Shown here: positions 24,916-34,110 of the stretch, in pieces
How positions within the stretch are numbered: the first letter of the stretch is position 1
Layout of the letters: each line of letters begins with the position of its first letter
Assembly (NCBI RefSeq): GCF_017565765.1
Contig: NZ_JAGDYP010000001.1
Location: 214,358 to 278,357, forward strand
From: Capnocytophaga bilenii
Lineage (GTDB): Bacteria > Bacteroidota > Bacteroidia > Flavobacteriales > Flavobacteriaceae
Length of the DNA: 64,000 nt
Reading direction: 5' to 3'
Made by a program: the position numbers and the translations under genes
The notes under the pieces: model-generated
What the model was told of the DNA's origin: nothing
Seen by the model: only the letters and a program-made list of their open reading frames with translations
Databases searched by the model: none

Positions 24916-24931
24916 CATAAGGTAATCAATA

Positions 24932-25384
24932 TTACTTTTTGTTTAGTACGTATTTAGCTGCAAGCTCGGTATCGGTGATTTCGCTACCATCAGCACTTAG
25001 CATTTTCAAAGCACCTTCGGTTACGCGATAGCATCTTTTATCGTTTGCATTAGCAGCATCTGTAAGGGTTAGTAATTGTTTTTCGGCATCGTAGCTTACA
25101 GAGCCTTTAGAATCGAACACTCCTTCTTTACCCTCATATTCTTCTTTAAGGGTATAGCTTTCTTTTTCAACAGTAAGGGTAGTTTTGATACCTGCACAAT
25201 CAGCGCAAGGTAACACACCTTCATAAGTACCTGCATATGAAAGATTTTCGGTCATTGCTTCACGTTGATCTGCCATTGATTGTTGGGTAGTATCGGTTTC
25301 GGTAGTGCTTTCGGCACTGTTGGTTTGGTTACAAGCGGTTGCTAATAAGGCAATTACGCTTAATGATAAAAATAGTTTTTTCAT
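24932..25384 (-). CDS. NlpE-like copper-stress lipoprotein
   Basis: 150 residues with lipobox signal (MKKLFLSLSVIALLATAC), a Thr/Gln-rich linker, then an NlpE N-terminal type domain: YAGTYEGVLPCADCAGIKTTLTV with the CxxC motif. NlpE of E. coli senses surface contact and copper and triggers Cpx; here only the N-terminal domain is present, as in many Bacteroidota, so a signalling role is not implied. Promoter TATCTTTG lies just upstream on the minus strand. Confidence 0.85.
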   Translation of the reverse strand: MKKLFLSLSVIALLATACNQTNSAESTTETDTTQQSMADQREAMTENLSYAGTYEGVLPCADCAGIKTTLTVEKESYTLKEEYEGKEGVFDSKGSVSYDAEKQLLTLTDAANANDKRCYRVTEGALKMLSADGSEITDTELAAKYVLNKK

Positions 25385-25524
25385 TGTTATAAAAACATTT
25401 ATTGTTAAAAACGCTGCAAAGATATAAAACTAATAATAAACAGCAATAACATTTAACATTTTCTTCTTCGGTATGTTAAAAAAAAGTTATATATTTGCCT
25501 CGCTAATTATAACATATTTAAACG

Positions 25525-27858
25525 ATGAAGATTCATTTAATTTCTGCTTTTGCAATGCTGTTGGCTTTGTGTGCGTGCAAAACTACCACTACTGTAGAGC
25601 CTTCTACTACAGCTAATTATGAGGTGGTTCCTCTGCCCCAAACTATTACTACTACGGCTAACGAAAAACCTTTTTTACTGAGTGCTAACACTCAAATTCT
25701 GTACCCTGCAGGCGATGCCGATTTGGAACGCTATGCAGGTTTTTTGCGTGACTATATTTTTAAACAAACGGGGATTGAGCTGAAAACAGCTACTGAGCAA
25801 GGAGAGGCAGCTAATGCTATCCAGCTACTAAAAAATTACCAACACACTAATCCTGAAGCTTATAACGTAAAGATAAGCAATGTGGGTATCGTCATCAATG
25901 GGGCTACTGAAAAAGGTACTTTCTACGGAGTACAATTCCTCAGAAAGGCTATTCCTGTGGAAAAAACTACGGGGGTTAGCTTTCCTGCAGGAGAAATAAA
26001 TGATATGCCTTTTTTTGGGTATCGCGGGGCGCACTTAGATAGTGCTCGCCATTTTTTCACTACCGATTCGGTACGTATTTTTATTGATATGCTGGCGTTG
26101 CACAATATGAATCGCTTTCACTGGCATCTTACTGATGACCAAGGTTGGCGTTTTGAATCTAAAAAATACCCTGAGCTTACAGTGGTAGGGGCTACACGCA
26201 GCCAAACGCTGGTAGGCAAACAAGACGAAGTGTATGACGGCAAGCCTTATGGTGGTTTTTATACCCAAGAAGAGCTTAAAGAGATTGTAAAATATGCAGC
26301 CGACCGCAATATTACAGTTATTCCCGAAATAGACCTTCCCGGTCATATGGTAGCTGCACTGGCTACCTATCCACAATTGGGCTGCAAAGGCAGTGGCTAT
26401 AAAGTACGAGAAAAATGGGGCGTGGCTGAAGATGTATTGTGTGCGGGGAATCCCGAAACTTATGAGTTTATCAAGAATATATTGGAAGAGGTTACCGAAG
26501 TGTTTCCATCAGAATATATTCATATAGGGGGCGATGAGTGTCCTAAAGTGAGCTGGCAACAATGCCCTAAGTGCCAAGCTAAAATAAAAGAATTGGGAAT
26601 AAAGACTGATGCTAAACATTCGGCTGAAGAGTACTTGCAAAGCTACGTTATTGGTTTTGCTGAACAAGTATTGGCAGCCAAAGGACGTAAAATTATAGGT
26701 TGGGACGAGATTTTGGAAGGCGGACTCACACCTAATGCTACTGTGATGTCGTGGCGAGGTATCAGCGGTGGTATTCAGGCTGCTAAAGCAGGACACGATG
26801 CTATTATGAGCCCTATGTCGCACTGCTATTTTGATTATTACCAAACTGACGACACAGAGAATGAACCCCTTGCCATTGGTGGTTATTTGCCTGTAGAGCG
26901 TGTTTACTCTTTTAATCCTTACCCCGATAGCCTTACTCCTGAAGAACAAAAACATATTTTAGGCGTACAAGGCAATCTTTGGACAGAATATATAGCAACT
27001 TTTAAGCACGCTCAATATATGGTTTTACCACGCTATGGAGCTTTGGCGGAAGTGCAATGGGAAAACCCTGCTTTGCCTAAAAACTACACCGCTTTTGCAC
27101 AACGCTTATTGCGCTTATTGCCTATCTATCAGTTGGAAGGCTATAACTACGCTAAACATATTTTTGATTTGCATACTGAAGTGTTGCCTCAAACTGACTT
27201 TATAAAGGTTACTTTCTCTTGCTTGCAAGATGTGCCTATTTACTACACTACCGATGGCAGTGAACCTACTGAAAAATCAAATGTGTATAAAGAGCCTTTA
27301 CAAATCACACAATCTATGCAGCTAAAAGCTAAAGTTTTTGGTAAAGAACGCGAGAGTGGTTTTAGCCAACAATTCTTTTTCAATAAAGCTACTGTACGCC
27401 CTATAGAATTTATCAGTAAGCCTTCGCCTACTTATACTTTTGAGGGGGCTGTAACTTTGGTAGATGGCTGTAAAGGGGGTAGCAATTCTCGTTCGGGACA
27501 ATGGTTGGGCTTTACTGAAGCACCTTGTGAAGTGGTGATTACTCTAAAAGAGAATACACCTATAAAAGAAGTAAGCTTTACTGCCTTTATAGAAACGGGT
27601 GATTGGATTTATCCGCCTACTCATTTTGAGGTGTTAGGCTCTACTGATGGCAAAAACTATGAGCTACTTGCTAAAGAAGATTACGCTCTGCCTAAAGAAC
27701 ACTTCAAAGAGATAAAGAAATATGCGCTTTCTTTTCCTGAAAAGAAGGTTACTTACCTAAAAGTAAAAATCAATGAGGTGAATAAGATACCTGCATTCCA
27801 TAAAGGTGCTGCTGGCAAACCAGGTTTCTTGTTTATAGACGAAATAGAAGCAAATTAA
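25525..27858 (+). CDS. Beta-N-acetylhexosaminidase, GH20, lipoprotein
   Basis: Removes terminal GlcNAc/GalNAc from glycans, probably on the cell surface for foraging on host glycoproteins or chitin fragments. Lipobox MKIHLISAFAMLLALCAC. An N-terminal GH20b domain (about 35-155) precedes the TIM barrel, which shows YRGAHLDSARHFF, FHWHLTDDQGWRFESKKYP, PEIDLPGHM and the catalytic pair Asp337-Glu338 in HIGGDECPK. After residue 560 come a chitobiase C-terminal-like segment (YYTTDGSEPTEKS) and a galactose-binding-like F5/8-type domain to 777. It is monocistronic with TATATTTG promoter and terminator. Confidence 0.95.
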   Translation: MKIHLISAFAMLLALCACKTTTTVEPSTTANYEVVPLPQTITTTANEKPFLLSANTQILYPAGDADLERYAGFLRDYIFKQTGIELKTATEQGEAANAIQLLKNYQHTNPEAYNVKISNVGIVINGATEKGTFYGVQFLRKAIPVEKTTGVSFPAGEINDMPFFGYRGAHLDSARHFFTTDSVRIFIDMLALHNMNRFHWHLTDDQGWRFESKKYPELTVVGATRSQTLVGKQDEVYDGKPYGGFYTQEELKEIVKYAADRNITVIPEIDLPGHMVAALATYPQLGCKGSGYKVREKWGVAEDVLCAGNPETYEFIKNILEEVTEVFPSEYIHIGGDECPKVSWQQCPKCQAKIKELGIKTDAKHSAEEYLQSYVIGFAEQVLAAKGRKIIGWDEILEGGLTPNATVMSWRGISGGIQAAKAGHDAIMSPMSHCYFDYYQTDDTENEPLAIGGYLPVERVYSFNPYPDSLTPEEQKHILGVQGNLWTEYIATFKHAQYMVLPRYGALAEVQWENPALPKNYTAFAQRLLRLLPIYQLEGYNYAKHIFDLHTEVLPQTDFIKVTFSCLQDVPIYYTTDGSEPTEKSNVYKEPLQITQSMQLKAKVFGKERESGFSQQFFFNKATVRPIEFISKPSPTYTFEGAVTLVDGCKGGSNSRSGQWLGFTEAPCEVVITLKENTPIKEVSFTAFIETGDWIYPPTHFEVLGSTDGKNYELLAKEDYALPKEHFKEIKKYALSFPEKKVTYLKVKINEVNKIPAFHKGAAGKPGFLFIDEIEAN

Positions 27859-27875
27859 TAATGCTTTATACTTAA

Positions 27876-27915
27876 TAAAAAAAGGCTGCTTGATTGTTCA
27901 AACAGCCTTTTTTAT
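27876..27915. terminator. Bidirectional terminator after the hexosaminidase gene
   Basis: AAAAAAAGGCTG pairs with CAGCCTTTTTT around a GTTTGAACAATCAAGC-type loop; convergent with lldD. Confidence 0.85.
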
Positions 27916-27937
27916 TATTACTTTAGTACTTTATTTA

Positions 27938-29113
27938 CTATTTTTTAGTAGGTAGAGGGTAAGTACCTTCTACTAAGATACTACTATCTACATCTTGTAG
28001 GTTTCGGTGTCCTGAGAAAGCCATAGTTGTATCCATTTCATCATAAAGGATTTGCAGAGCACGAGTAACCCCTTCTTCGCCATAAGCTCCTAATCCGTAT
28101 ACAGGGGCACGACCAAGCATAATACCACGTGCGCCCATAGCCCACGCTTTTAGCATATTTTGCCCTGTATAGAAACCAGAGTCAATCCATACTTCGGTTT
28201 GGTTACCTACTGCGCTTACGATGTCTGGAAGCGCTTTGATAGAAGAGATAGTATCGTCCATTTGGCGACCTCCGTGGTTTGATACGATGATAGCATCAGC
28301 ACCATATTTTACAGCCTCAATAGCATCTTCTGGGGTCATAATACCTTTTAAGATGATAGGTCCGCCCCATAGTTCTTTAATTTCAGCTATATCTTTCCAG
28401 CTAAGACTTGGGTCGAATTGTTCTTTTGTCCAAGAAGAAAGAGAAGATAGGTCGGATACGTTTTCGGCGTGTCCTGCGATATTGCGGAATGTCCATCTGC
28501 GGTTTCCGAAAATGTAACGCATTCCCCAAGGTAATTTTGTTGATAGGTTGATAATGTTAGGGATGGTAAATTTAGGAGGTGTAGAGAGTCCGTTTTTGAT
28601 ATCGCGGTGGCGGTTACCAAGCACTTGCAAGTCTACAGTTACCATTAGGGCAGAACATTTAGCAGCTTTGGCGCGTTCTATAAGGTTTTTCATAAACTTA
28701 CGGTCGCGCATTACGTATAGCTGGAACCAGAAAGGTTCTACTCCTGCTTCAGCAAGGTCTTCAATAGAGCAGATAGACATTGTAGAAAGCGTAAAAGGAA
28801 TACCAAATTTTTGGGCAGCTTTTGCCATATGTATTTCGCCATCAGCCCACATCATTCCCATAAAGCCTACTGGAGCTGTCATTGCAGGGAATTTTACTTT
28901 TTGCCCCAATAAAGTACTTTCAAGCGTACGGTTATCCATATCTACCAATATCTTTTGTTTGAATTTGATAGGGTTGAAATCGGATACGTTGTCGCGATAA
29001 GTGGCTTGTGTCCAAGAACCTGTATCTACATATTCGTAGAACATTTTAGGTACATTGCGCTTGCATACTACACGCAAGTCTTCAATGTTAGTCATTTTTG
29101 ATAAATCTCTCAT
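27938..29113 (-). CDS. lldD: FMN-dependent L-lactate dehydrogenase (alpha-hydroxy-acid oxidase family)
   Basis: Oxidises L-lactate to pyruvate, passing electrons to the quinone pool or oxygen. Family signature: FPAMTAPVGFMGMMWADGE, LSTMSICSIEDLAE, WFQLYVMRDR, MVTVDLQVLGNRHRD, PIILKGIMTPEDA (flavin Lys) and the catalytic IVSNHGGRQMDDT, then VWIDSGFYTGQNMLKAWAMGARGIMLGR. 391 residues. Start at 29113 (MRDLSKM) or 29095. Oxidase and dehydrogenase cannot be told apart by sequence alone. Confidence 0.92.
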   Translation of the reverse strand: MRDLSKMTNIEDLRVVCKRNVPKMFYEYVDTGSWTQATYRDNVSDFNPIKFKQKILVDMDNRTLESTLLGQKVKFPAMTAPVGFMGMMWADGEIHMAKAAQKFGIPFTLSTMSICSIEDLAEAGVEPFWFQLYVMRDRKFMKNLIERAKAAKCSALMVTVDLQVLGNRHRDIKNGLSTPPKFTIPNIINLSTKLPWGMRYIFGNRRWTFRNIAGHAENVSDLSSLSSWTKEQFDPSLSWKDIAEIKELWGGPIILKGIMTPEDAIEAVKYGADAIIVSNHGGRQMDDTISSIKALPDIVSAVGNQTEVWIDSGFYTGQNMLKAWAMGARGIMLGRAPVYGLGAYGEEGVTRALQILYDEMDTTMAFSGHRNLQDVDSSILVEGTYPLPTKK

Positions 29114-29265
29114 TCGTTGTAGTTTTTAGTAATTATTATTTCCTTTACCAACTTATTAGTTTAGTTGAAAATAGGAGTTTTAATAAAATCGGTTGCAAAT
29201 TTAATAATTTATTTTTATATAGCAATTTTTAAAGGCTTTTTTTGTTTCGGTTTGTTATTTTTTGT
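29114..29265. other. Upstream region of lldD, no gene
   Basis: AT-rich. A minus-strand TAAATTTG at about 29196-29203 could be the lldD -7 element. Nothing else seen. Confidence 0.35.
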
Positions 29266-29432
29266 TTACAAGTTTAAGAAAGTGAAGCCTACGCCTATAG
29301 TAGTTTGCTTGTAATTATAATCGATGAGTGAGTCGGCATAGCCGTGAGCAGCTTGTACAATGAGGCGTAAATCGCGACGTTCGGGTATGGGGCGATTTAA
29401 ATTGAGGCTTCGGGGTTGTTCGGTAGACACAA
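29266..29432 (-). pseudogene. C-terminal relic of outer-membrane phospholipase A
   Basis: Minus-strand reading of about 55 codons ending at TAA 29266-29268: LNLNRPIPERRDLRLIVQAA, then HGYADSLIDYNYKQTTIGVG and FTFLNL. The G-Y-x-x-SLIDYN-x-x-Q-T pattern is the C-terminal end of OMPLA (PldA). No start codon or upstream part exists; the reading begins abruptly near 29432. It lies directly beside an intact patatin-type phospholipase gene. Confidence 0.7.
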
Positions 29433-29471
29433 AAGAATAATTTTAAACATTAATCTTTAAACATTATTTCG

Positions 29472-29479
29472 TACCTTTG
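29472..29479 (+). promoter_or_regulatory. -7 element of the patatin-family gene promoter
   Basis: TACCTTTG 36 bases before the ATG; the -33 element is weak (TTTA rather than TTTG). Confidence 0.45.
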
Positions 29480-29514
29480 CCGTAATTTTATGATTAATAC
29501 TTTTTTAAAGATAA

Positions 29515-31755
29515 ATGAGAAAACTCGTTGCTATATTGCTTATTTTGTATTGTTATGGCGGATATGCACAAGGTGAAGTGGCTACTAAAACTGAAGAGGT
29601 TACTAAAAAAGATGTAAAAGTAGGATTAGTATTAAGTGGTGGTGGAGCTAAAGGATTGGCACATATAGGCGTGCTAAAAGTGCTGGAAGAAGCTGGTGTG
29701 CGAATTGACTACATAGGTGGTACAAGTATGGGGGCTATGGTGGGAGCTATGTATGCTGCTGGATATAAAGCAAAAGAGCTGGATTCTATTTTTCGCCATT
29801 TAGATTTTGATAAGCTTTTACAAGACAAGGTTTCACGGGATAACCTTTCTCTGCACGAGCGTTATCTGTACGACCGCTATGTGGTTGCCTTGCCCTTCGA
29901 CCATTTTAAGGTAGGACTACCTCGCGCCGTTTCTAAAGGACAAAACGTATATAACGAATTTATAAAACTGCTCTATCCTGTAAATGAATTTTATGATTTT
30001 TCACAATTGCCAATCCCCTTTTTGTGCGTAGCTTCCGATATAGAAACAGGAAAGGCTGTGGTGTTGGAAAATGGCATTCTGCCACAAGCTATACGGGCAA
30101 GTGGTGCTTTTCCTTCATTATTTGATTTGGTAGAAATAGACGGCAAACTGCTTACCGATGGTGGTATTGCCGATAATTATCCTGTAAAAGAAGTTAAAGA
30201 CAAAGGTATGGATATCATCATTGGTGTAGATGTGCAAGACCCTCTCACCAAACGAAAAGATATAAATTCGGTAGTGAGCATTCTCTCCCAAGTAACTACG
30301 TTCCCAATGATGAAAGATATGAGCGAAAAAATTAAACTCACTGATATTTATATCAAACCTAATATTGAGGGGTTTAACGTTATCTCGTTTGACAAAGGGG
30401 AAACAATCATTAAAAATGGAGAAATTGCAGCTTCGCTCTTTTTACCGCGATTGCGAGAGATTGCTGCCGAACAACGACACGACAGAGTGGAAGACCCCGT
30501 CATAAAAACCGACCGTTTCTTCCTGAAAGACATACACTTTCACGGCAATGAACACTTCACTCGCAGCTACTTGCGCGGTAAACTACGCCTGAGAAACCTA
30601 AACAAAATGATTACGTTTGACCAGCTAAACGATGGGCTCAATAACCTAATGGCTACCAACAACTTTCACTCAATCAATCACCTTATAAGACATACTGATG
30701 AGGGCGAACATATAGATTTTTTCCTAAAAGAGAACCCACAACGCACCTATTTAAAGTTCGGAATACATTATGACAACTTGCTGCGTACTGGCTTTTTGCT
30801 GAACTATACCAGCAACTACCTCTTGCAAGATAGCGACTTCTTGTCATTAGATGTAATTATTGGCGATGTACCTCGTTATCAGTTTGATTATTTTGTTGAT
30901 AAAGGATTCTATTTTGGTTACGGAGTGCGCTCTAAACTATTGCGTTTTAGCCGAAAACTGAACAGCAATCGCTTGGCAAACTATCGCATTGAGGACTCTG
31001 AACTCAACCGTATGGATGTGGAAGCGTATGACTGGGTAAACCAATTGTATCTGCAAACACTCTTAGGCAATGGTTTCGTTTTTGGTATAGGGGCTGAGCA
31101 TAGAAATATTAGGTTTGATACAGAACAGGTGTACAATGTAAGTTCGTTGCGTTCTTATACTGAAAAAGCTCACTTTGGGAGCTTGTATTCGTATTTAAAG
31201 TACGACTCGTTCAACAATAGTTTTTTTCCTACCAAAGGTATATATTTTAATTCGCAGTTCAATTTATATAGTTTTGCTTCAGGCTATAAAGATTTTAATG
31301 ATTTTGTGTCGGGCAAAACAGAACTTTCAGTGGCTTTTCCTATTACAAATAAGGTGAGTGGACGTGTAAGTACCGAAGCTGGTATTACAGTGGGTAACCC
31401 CGATACTTACTCGTTGAATTTCTTTTTAGGAGGGTATAATAGAAATATTTTTACTAACTATTCGCATTTTTACGGTTATGATTTTTTGAGTTTTGGGGCT
31501 AAAAATTACTTAAAATCGGAGTTGGTTATTGATGTACAAGCTTTAAAAAAACAACATCTTTTGTTATTGGCAAATATAGCCAAAGTTGATAACAACCTCT
31601 TTAAGAGCTTACAATGGCATCAGTACCCCGATTATTCAGGCTATGGTATAGGCTATAGCATTGAAAGCTTTATAGGACCCATAGAACTGAAATGTACTTA
31701 CTCGCCTGAGGTAAAAGAAGCGGTTTGGCTACTGAATATAGGGTATTGGTTTTAG
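29515..31755 (+). CDS. Patatin-like phospholipase fused to Omp85-type beta-barrel (PlpD/RssA type)
   Basis: 746 residues with a signal peptide (MRKLVAILLILYCYGGYAQ). The patatin domain (about 35-245) holds LVLSGGGAKGLAHIGVL, the nucleophile elbow GGTSMGA and the catalytic Asp in LLTDGGIADNYPV. A POTRA-like segment follows (FFLKDIHFHGNEHFTRSYLRGKLRL, near 340), then a 16-strand-type barrel ending LLNIGYWF. This is the type Vd autotransporter layout seen in PlpD of Pseudomonas and FplA of Fusobacterium, where the lipase is shown at or released from the surface. The start follows a TACCTTTG promoter. All catalytic residues are present. Confidence 0.92.
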   Translation: MRKLVAILLILYCYGGYAQGEVATKTEEVTKKDVKVGLVLSGGGAKGLAHIGVLKVLEEAGVRIDYIGGTSMGAMVGAMYAAGYKAKELDSIFRHLDFDKLLQDKVSRDNLSLHERYLYDRYVVALPFDHFKVGLPRAVSKGQNVYNEFIKLLYPVNEFYDFSQLPIPFLCVASDIETGKAVVLENGILPQAIRASGAFPSLFDLVEIDGKLLTDGGIADNYPVKEVKDKGMDIIIGVDVQDPLTKRKDINSVVSILSQVTTFPMMKDMSEKIKLTDIYIKPNIEGFNVISFDKGETIIKNGEIAASLFLPRLREIAAEQRHDRVEDPVIKTDRFFLKDIHFHGNEHFTRSYLRGKLRLRNLNKMITFDQLNDGLNNLMATNNFHSINHLIRHTDEGEHIDFFLKENPQRTYLKFGIHYDNLLRTGFLLNYTSNYLLQDSDFLSLDVIIGDVPRYQFDYFVDKGFYFGYGVRSKLLRFSRKLNSNRLANYRIEDSELNRMDVEAYDWVNQLYLQTLLGNGFVFGIGAEHRNIRFDTEQVYNVSSLRSYTEKAHFGSLYSYLKYDSFNNSFFPTKGIYFNSQFNLYSFASGYKDFNDFVSGKTELSVAFPITNKVSGRVSTEAGITVGNPDTYSLNFFLGGYNRNIFTNYSHFYGYDFLSFGAKNYLKSELVIDVQALKKQHLLLLANIAKVDNNLFKSLQWHQYPDYSGYGIGYSIESFIGPIELKCTYSPEVKEAVWLLNIGYWF

Positions 31756-31846
31756 ATAAATGACAAATAATTATGATTAAAATAACGACAAACGTTATGA
31801 TATTATTGTCAAAACAATTATCTTTGCACCCAAAAACATTGGTATA

Positions 31847-32329
31847 ATGAACTTTAGTGTTACACCTATTGGTTATTTGGAAACACCTTTTGAGGCTGTG
31901 GCTCATATGCCTATACAGCCTTCGGTGATTGCATCTTCGCGAGGAAAAGCTGTATTATACGATGAATTTGCTGCGGGTCTTAAAGATTTGGACGGCTTTT
32001 CGCATATTATTCTCTTATTCTTATTACACAAAATAGAGGGCTACCAGCTGGAGGTTATTCCTTTTATGGACGATGTGCCTCACGGGGTATTTGCTACTCG
32101 TTCGCCTAAACGCCCCAACCGCATAGGTATGTCGATTGTAACGTTGGAGCGTATTGAGGGTAATGTTATTCACTTTAAAGGAGTGGATATGCTCAATGGA
32201 AGTCCGCTATTAGATATTAAGCCTTATTATTATTATTTTGATAACCGCCAGAACGTTCGTAATGGTTGGTTGGAAGGCAAGGTACTAACCGCTGAAAGAC
32301 TAAAATCGGACAATAGATTTGAAAATTAA
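31847..32329 (+). CDS. trmO: tRNA (N6-threonylcarbamoyladenosine37-N6)-methyltransferase TrmO
   Basis: SAM-dependent methylation of t6A37 in tRNA-Thr. The 160-residue UPF0066/TsaA domain shows VTPIGYLETPFE at the start, GLKDLDGFSHIILLFLLHK, the SAM-site motif FATRSPKRPNRIGMSIVTLE and GSPLLDIKPYY. A TATCTTTG element lies about 20 bases upstream. The ABC permease gene follows after 18 bases, so trmO is likely the first gene of the uptake operon, though not functionally tied to it. Confidence 0.93.
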   Translation: MNFSVTPIGYLETPFEAVAHMPIQPSVIASSRGKAVLYDEFAAGLKDLDGFSHIILLFLLHKIEGYQLEVIPFMDDVPHGVFATRSPKRPNRIGMSIVTLERIEGNVIHFKGVDMLNGSPLLDIKPYYYYFDNRQNVRNGWLEGKVLTAERLKSDNRFEN

Positions 32330-32347
32330 AGACAAGTAGCAAGCAAT

Positions 32348-33361
32348 ATGAAAATAAATAAACGCAATATGTGGCTAACAGGACTATTGATAGGGCTAAT
32401 CGTACTATGCTTGTTGTCATTAAGCGTAGGTAGGTATCCTCTGCCTATAAGCGATATTCTCGCTTTTGTTTTTTGTCAAAAGGTTGTTGATGAGCATACA
32501 GCCTTGCTACTTACGGATGTGCGCTTGCCTCGTGTTGCTGCCGCTCTTTTGGTAGGAGGAGCGTTATCGGTATCGGGGGTAGCTTATCAAGGAATGTTTA
32601 AAAATCCGCTCATTAGTCCTGATATATTGGGGGTGAGTTCTGGAGCGGGCTTTGGAGCGTCTTTGGCGATATTGCTTTCGTGGGGTATGCTAGGAGTGCA
32701 ACTTTCGGCTTTTGGCTTTGGCTTAGGGGCTGTACTTATTGCATTGGCTTTGAGTAAGCGCATCAGTGGGATGCACAGTCAGGCATTGGTATTATTGCTT
32801 TCGGGAATCATTACGGGCTCTATGTTTGGGGCGTTTATATCGCTTACCAAATACATAGCCGATGCCGAATATAAGTTGCCCGACATCACTTTTTGGCTAA
32901 TGGGTAGCCTCACCAATATAACTACTACTCAGGTGCTTACCATCGCACCTATTGTGTTACTTGCCGTGCTACCGCTTTACTTTTCGTCTTGGCGACTGAA
33001 TGTGCTTTCGTTTGGGGAAGACGAGGCTCACACTATGGGAGTACAAGTGCAGCGGTTGCGCTTAGTGGTGGTATTGTCGGCTACTTTGCTCACTGCCACA
33101 GTGGTTTCTATTACAGGATTGATAGGGTGGATAGGCTTGGTAGTACCTCATATTGCACGTTTTATCATAGGTTCTGACAATCGGTATTTGCTGCCTGCGG
33201 CTTTTATGTTGGGGAGTTGTTTCCTCATCATTATTGATTTGTTGTCGCGCACACTATCGGCACTTGAAATTCCTCTAGGTATTATAGCCTCTATCATTGG
33301 GGCTCCTATTTTTTTCTTTGTGCTTAAATCAGTAAAAAGCAAACAAAGCGTATGGGAATAG
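32348..33361 (+). CDS. FecCD-type ABC transporter permease
   Basis: 337 residues and about nine to ten membrane segments. Family motifs: VRLPRVAAALLVGGALSVSGVAYQGMFKNPLISPDILGVSSGAGFGA near the N-terminus (read in pieces) and LSFGEDEAHTMGVQVQRLR, then GLIGWIGLVVPHIARFIIG, the loop that contacts the ATPase. It imports iron-siderophore, heme or cobalamin across the inner membrane with the ATPase that overlaps its end by 10 bases. Confidence 0.93.
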   Translation: MKINKRNMWLTGLLIGLIVLCLLSLSVGRYPLPISDILAFVFCQKVVDEHTALLLTDVRLPRVAAALLVGGALSVSGVAYQGMFKNPLISPDILGVSSGAGFGASLAILLSWGMLGVQLSAFGFGLGAVLIALALSKRISGMHSQALVLLLSGIITGSMFGAFISLTKYIADAEYKLPDITFWLMGSLTNITTTQVLTIAPIVLLAVLPLYFSSWRLNVLSFGEDEAHTMGVQVQRLRLVVVLSATLLTATVVSITGLIGWIGLVVPHIARFIIGSDNRYLLPAAFMLGSCFLIIIDLLSRTLSALEIPLGIIASIIGAPIFFFVLKSVKSKQSVWE

Positions 33362-34110
33362 CAGTACACAACTTATCAGTAGGTTACCAAAAACCTCTTC
33401 TTACCAATGTAGATTTTACCTTGCAAAAAGGTGAAATATTGTGCGTATTGGGCAGAAATGGAGCTGGTAAAACTACACTTTTTAAAACGCTTTTGGGGTT
33501 GTTACCCAAACTTTCGGGTGAGGTACTGATAGATGGTATACCCTTGAACCCGCTCACGCCTAAACAACTCGCCCAAAAAATAGCCTATATACCCCAAGCA
33601 CGCAAAATAGACTTTGCTTTTACGGCTTTTGAAGTAGTGCTTTTTGGGCGTACCCCTCACCTACCCTACTTTGGTTTCCCTACAGAAAAAGACAAAGCCA
33701 TAGCAACCAATACGATGCAACAAATAGGTATACTACACCTAAAAAACAAAACTTTTGCACAAATGAGTGGTGGCGAACAGCAACTCACTATCATAGCACG
33801 CGCTCTTACCCAACAACCTGAATATATAGTAATGGACGAGCCTACTTCTGCACTCGATTTTGGCAACCAACTAAAGGTGCTACAACAAGTGAAGGCTTTG
33901 CAAACTAAAGATATAGGTATTATTCTTTCTACTCACAATCCCGACCACGTTTTTATTTGCAATTCAAAAGTGGCTGTAGTGAAAAACAATACTATAGCCG
34001 CAATTGGCACTCCCGATGAGGTAATGACTGAAGCTTTGCTAAAAGACCTCTACGAGATAGATATTAAGATTATTAATCAAAAAAACAGAAAGATATGTTT
34101 CCCATTGTAA
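33352..34110 (+). CDS. ABC transporter ATP-binding protein, FecE/BtuD type
   Basis: 252 residues. Walker A GRNGAGKTTLFK, Q-loop YIPQARKIDFAFTAFEVVLFGRTPH, signature MSGGEQQLTIIARAL, Walker B YIVMDEPTSALDF and switch His in STHNPDHVF are all intact. It drives the FecCD permease and overlaps it by 10 bases, and overlaps the methylase gene by 16, so the three are translationally coupled. Confidence 0.94.
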   Translation: MGIAVHNLSVGYQKPLLTNVDFTLQKGEILCVLGRNGAGKTTLFKTLLGLLPKLSGEVLIDGIPLNPLTPKQLAQKIAYIPQARKIDFAFTAFEVVLFGRTPHLPYFGFPTEKDKAIATNTMQQIGILHLKNKTFAQMSGGEQQLTIIARALTQQPEYIVMDEPTSALDFGNQLKVLQQVKALQTKDIGIILSTHNPDHVFICNSKVAVVKNNTIAAIGTPDEVMTEALLKDLYEIDIKIINQKNRKICFPL

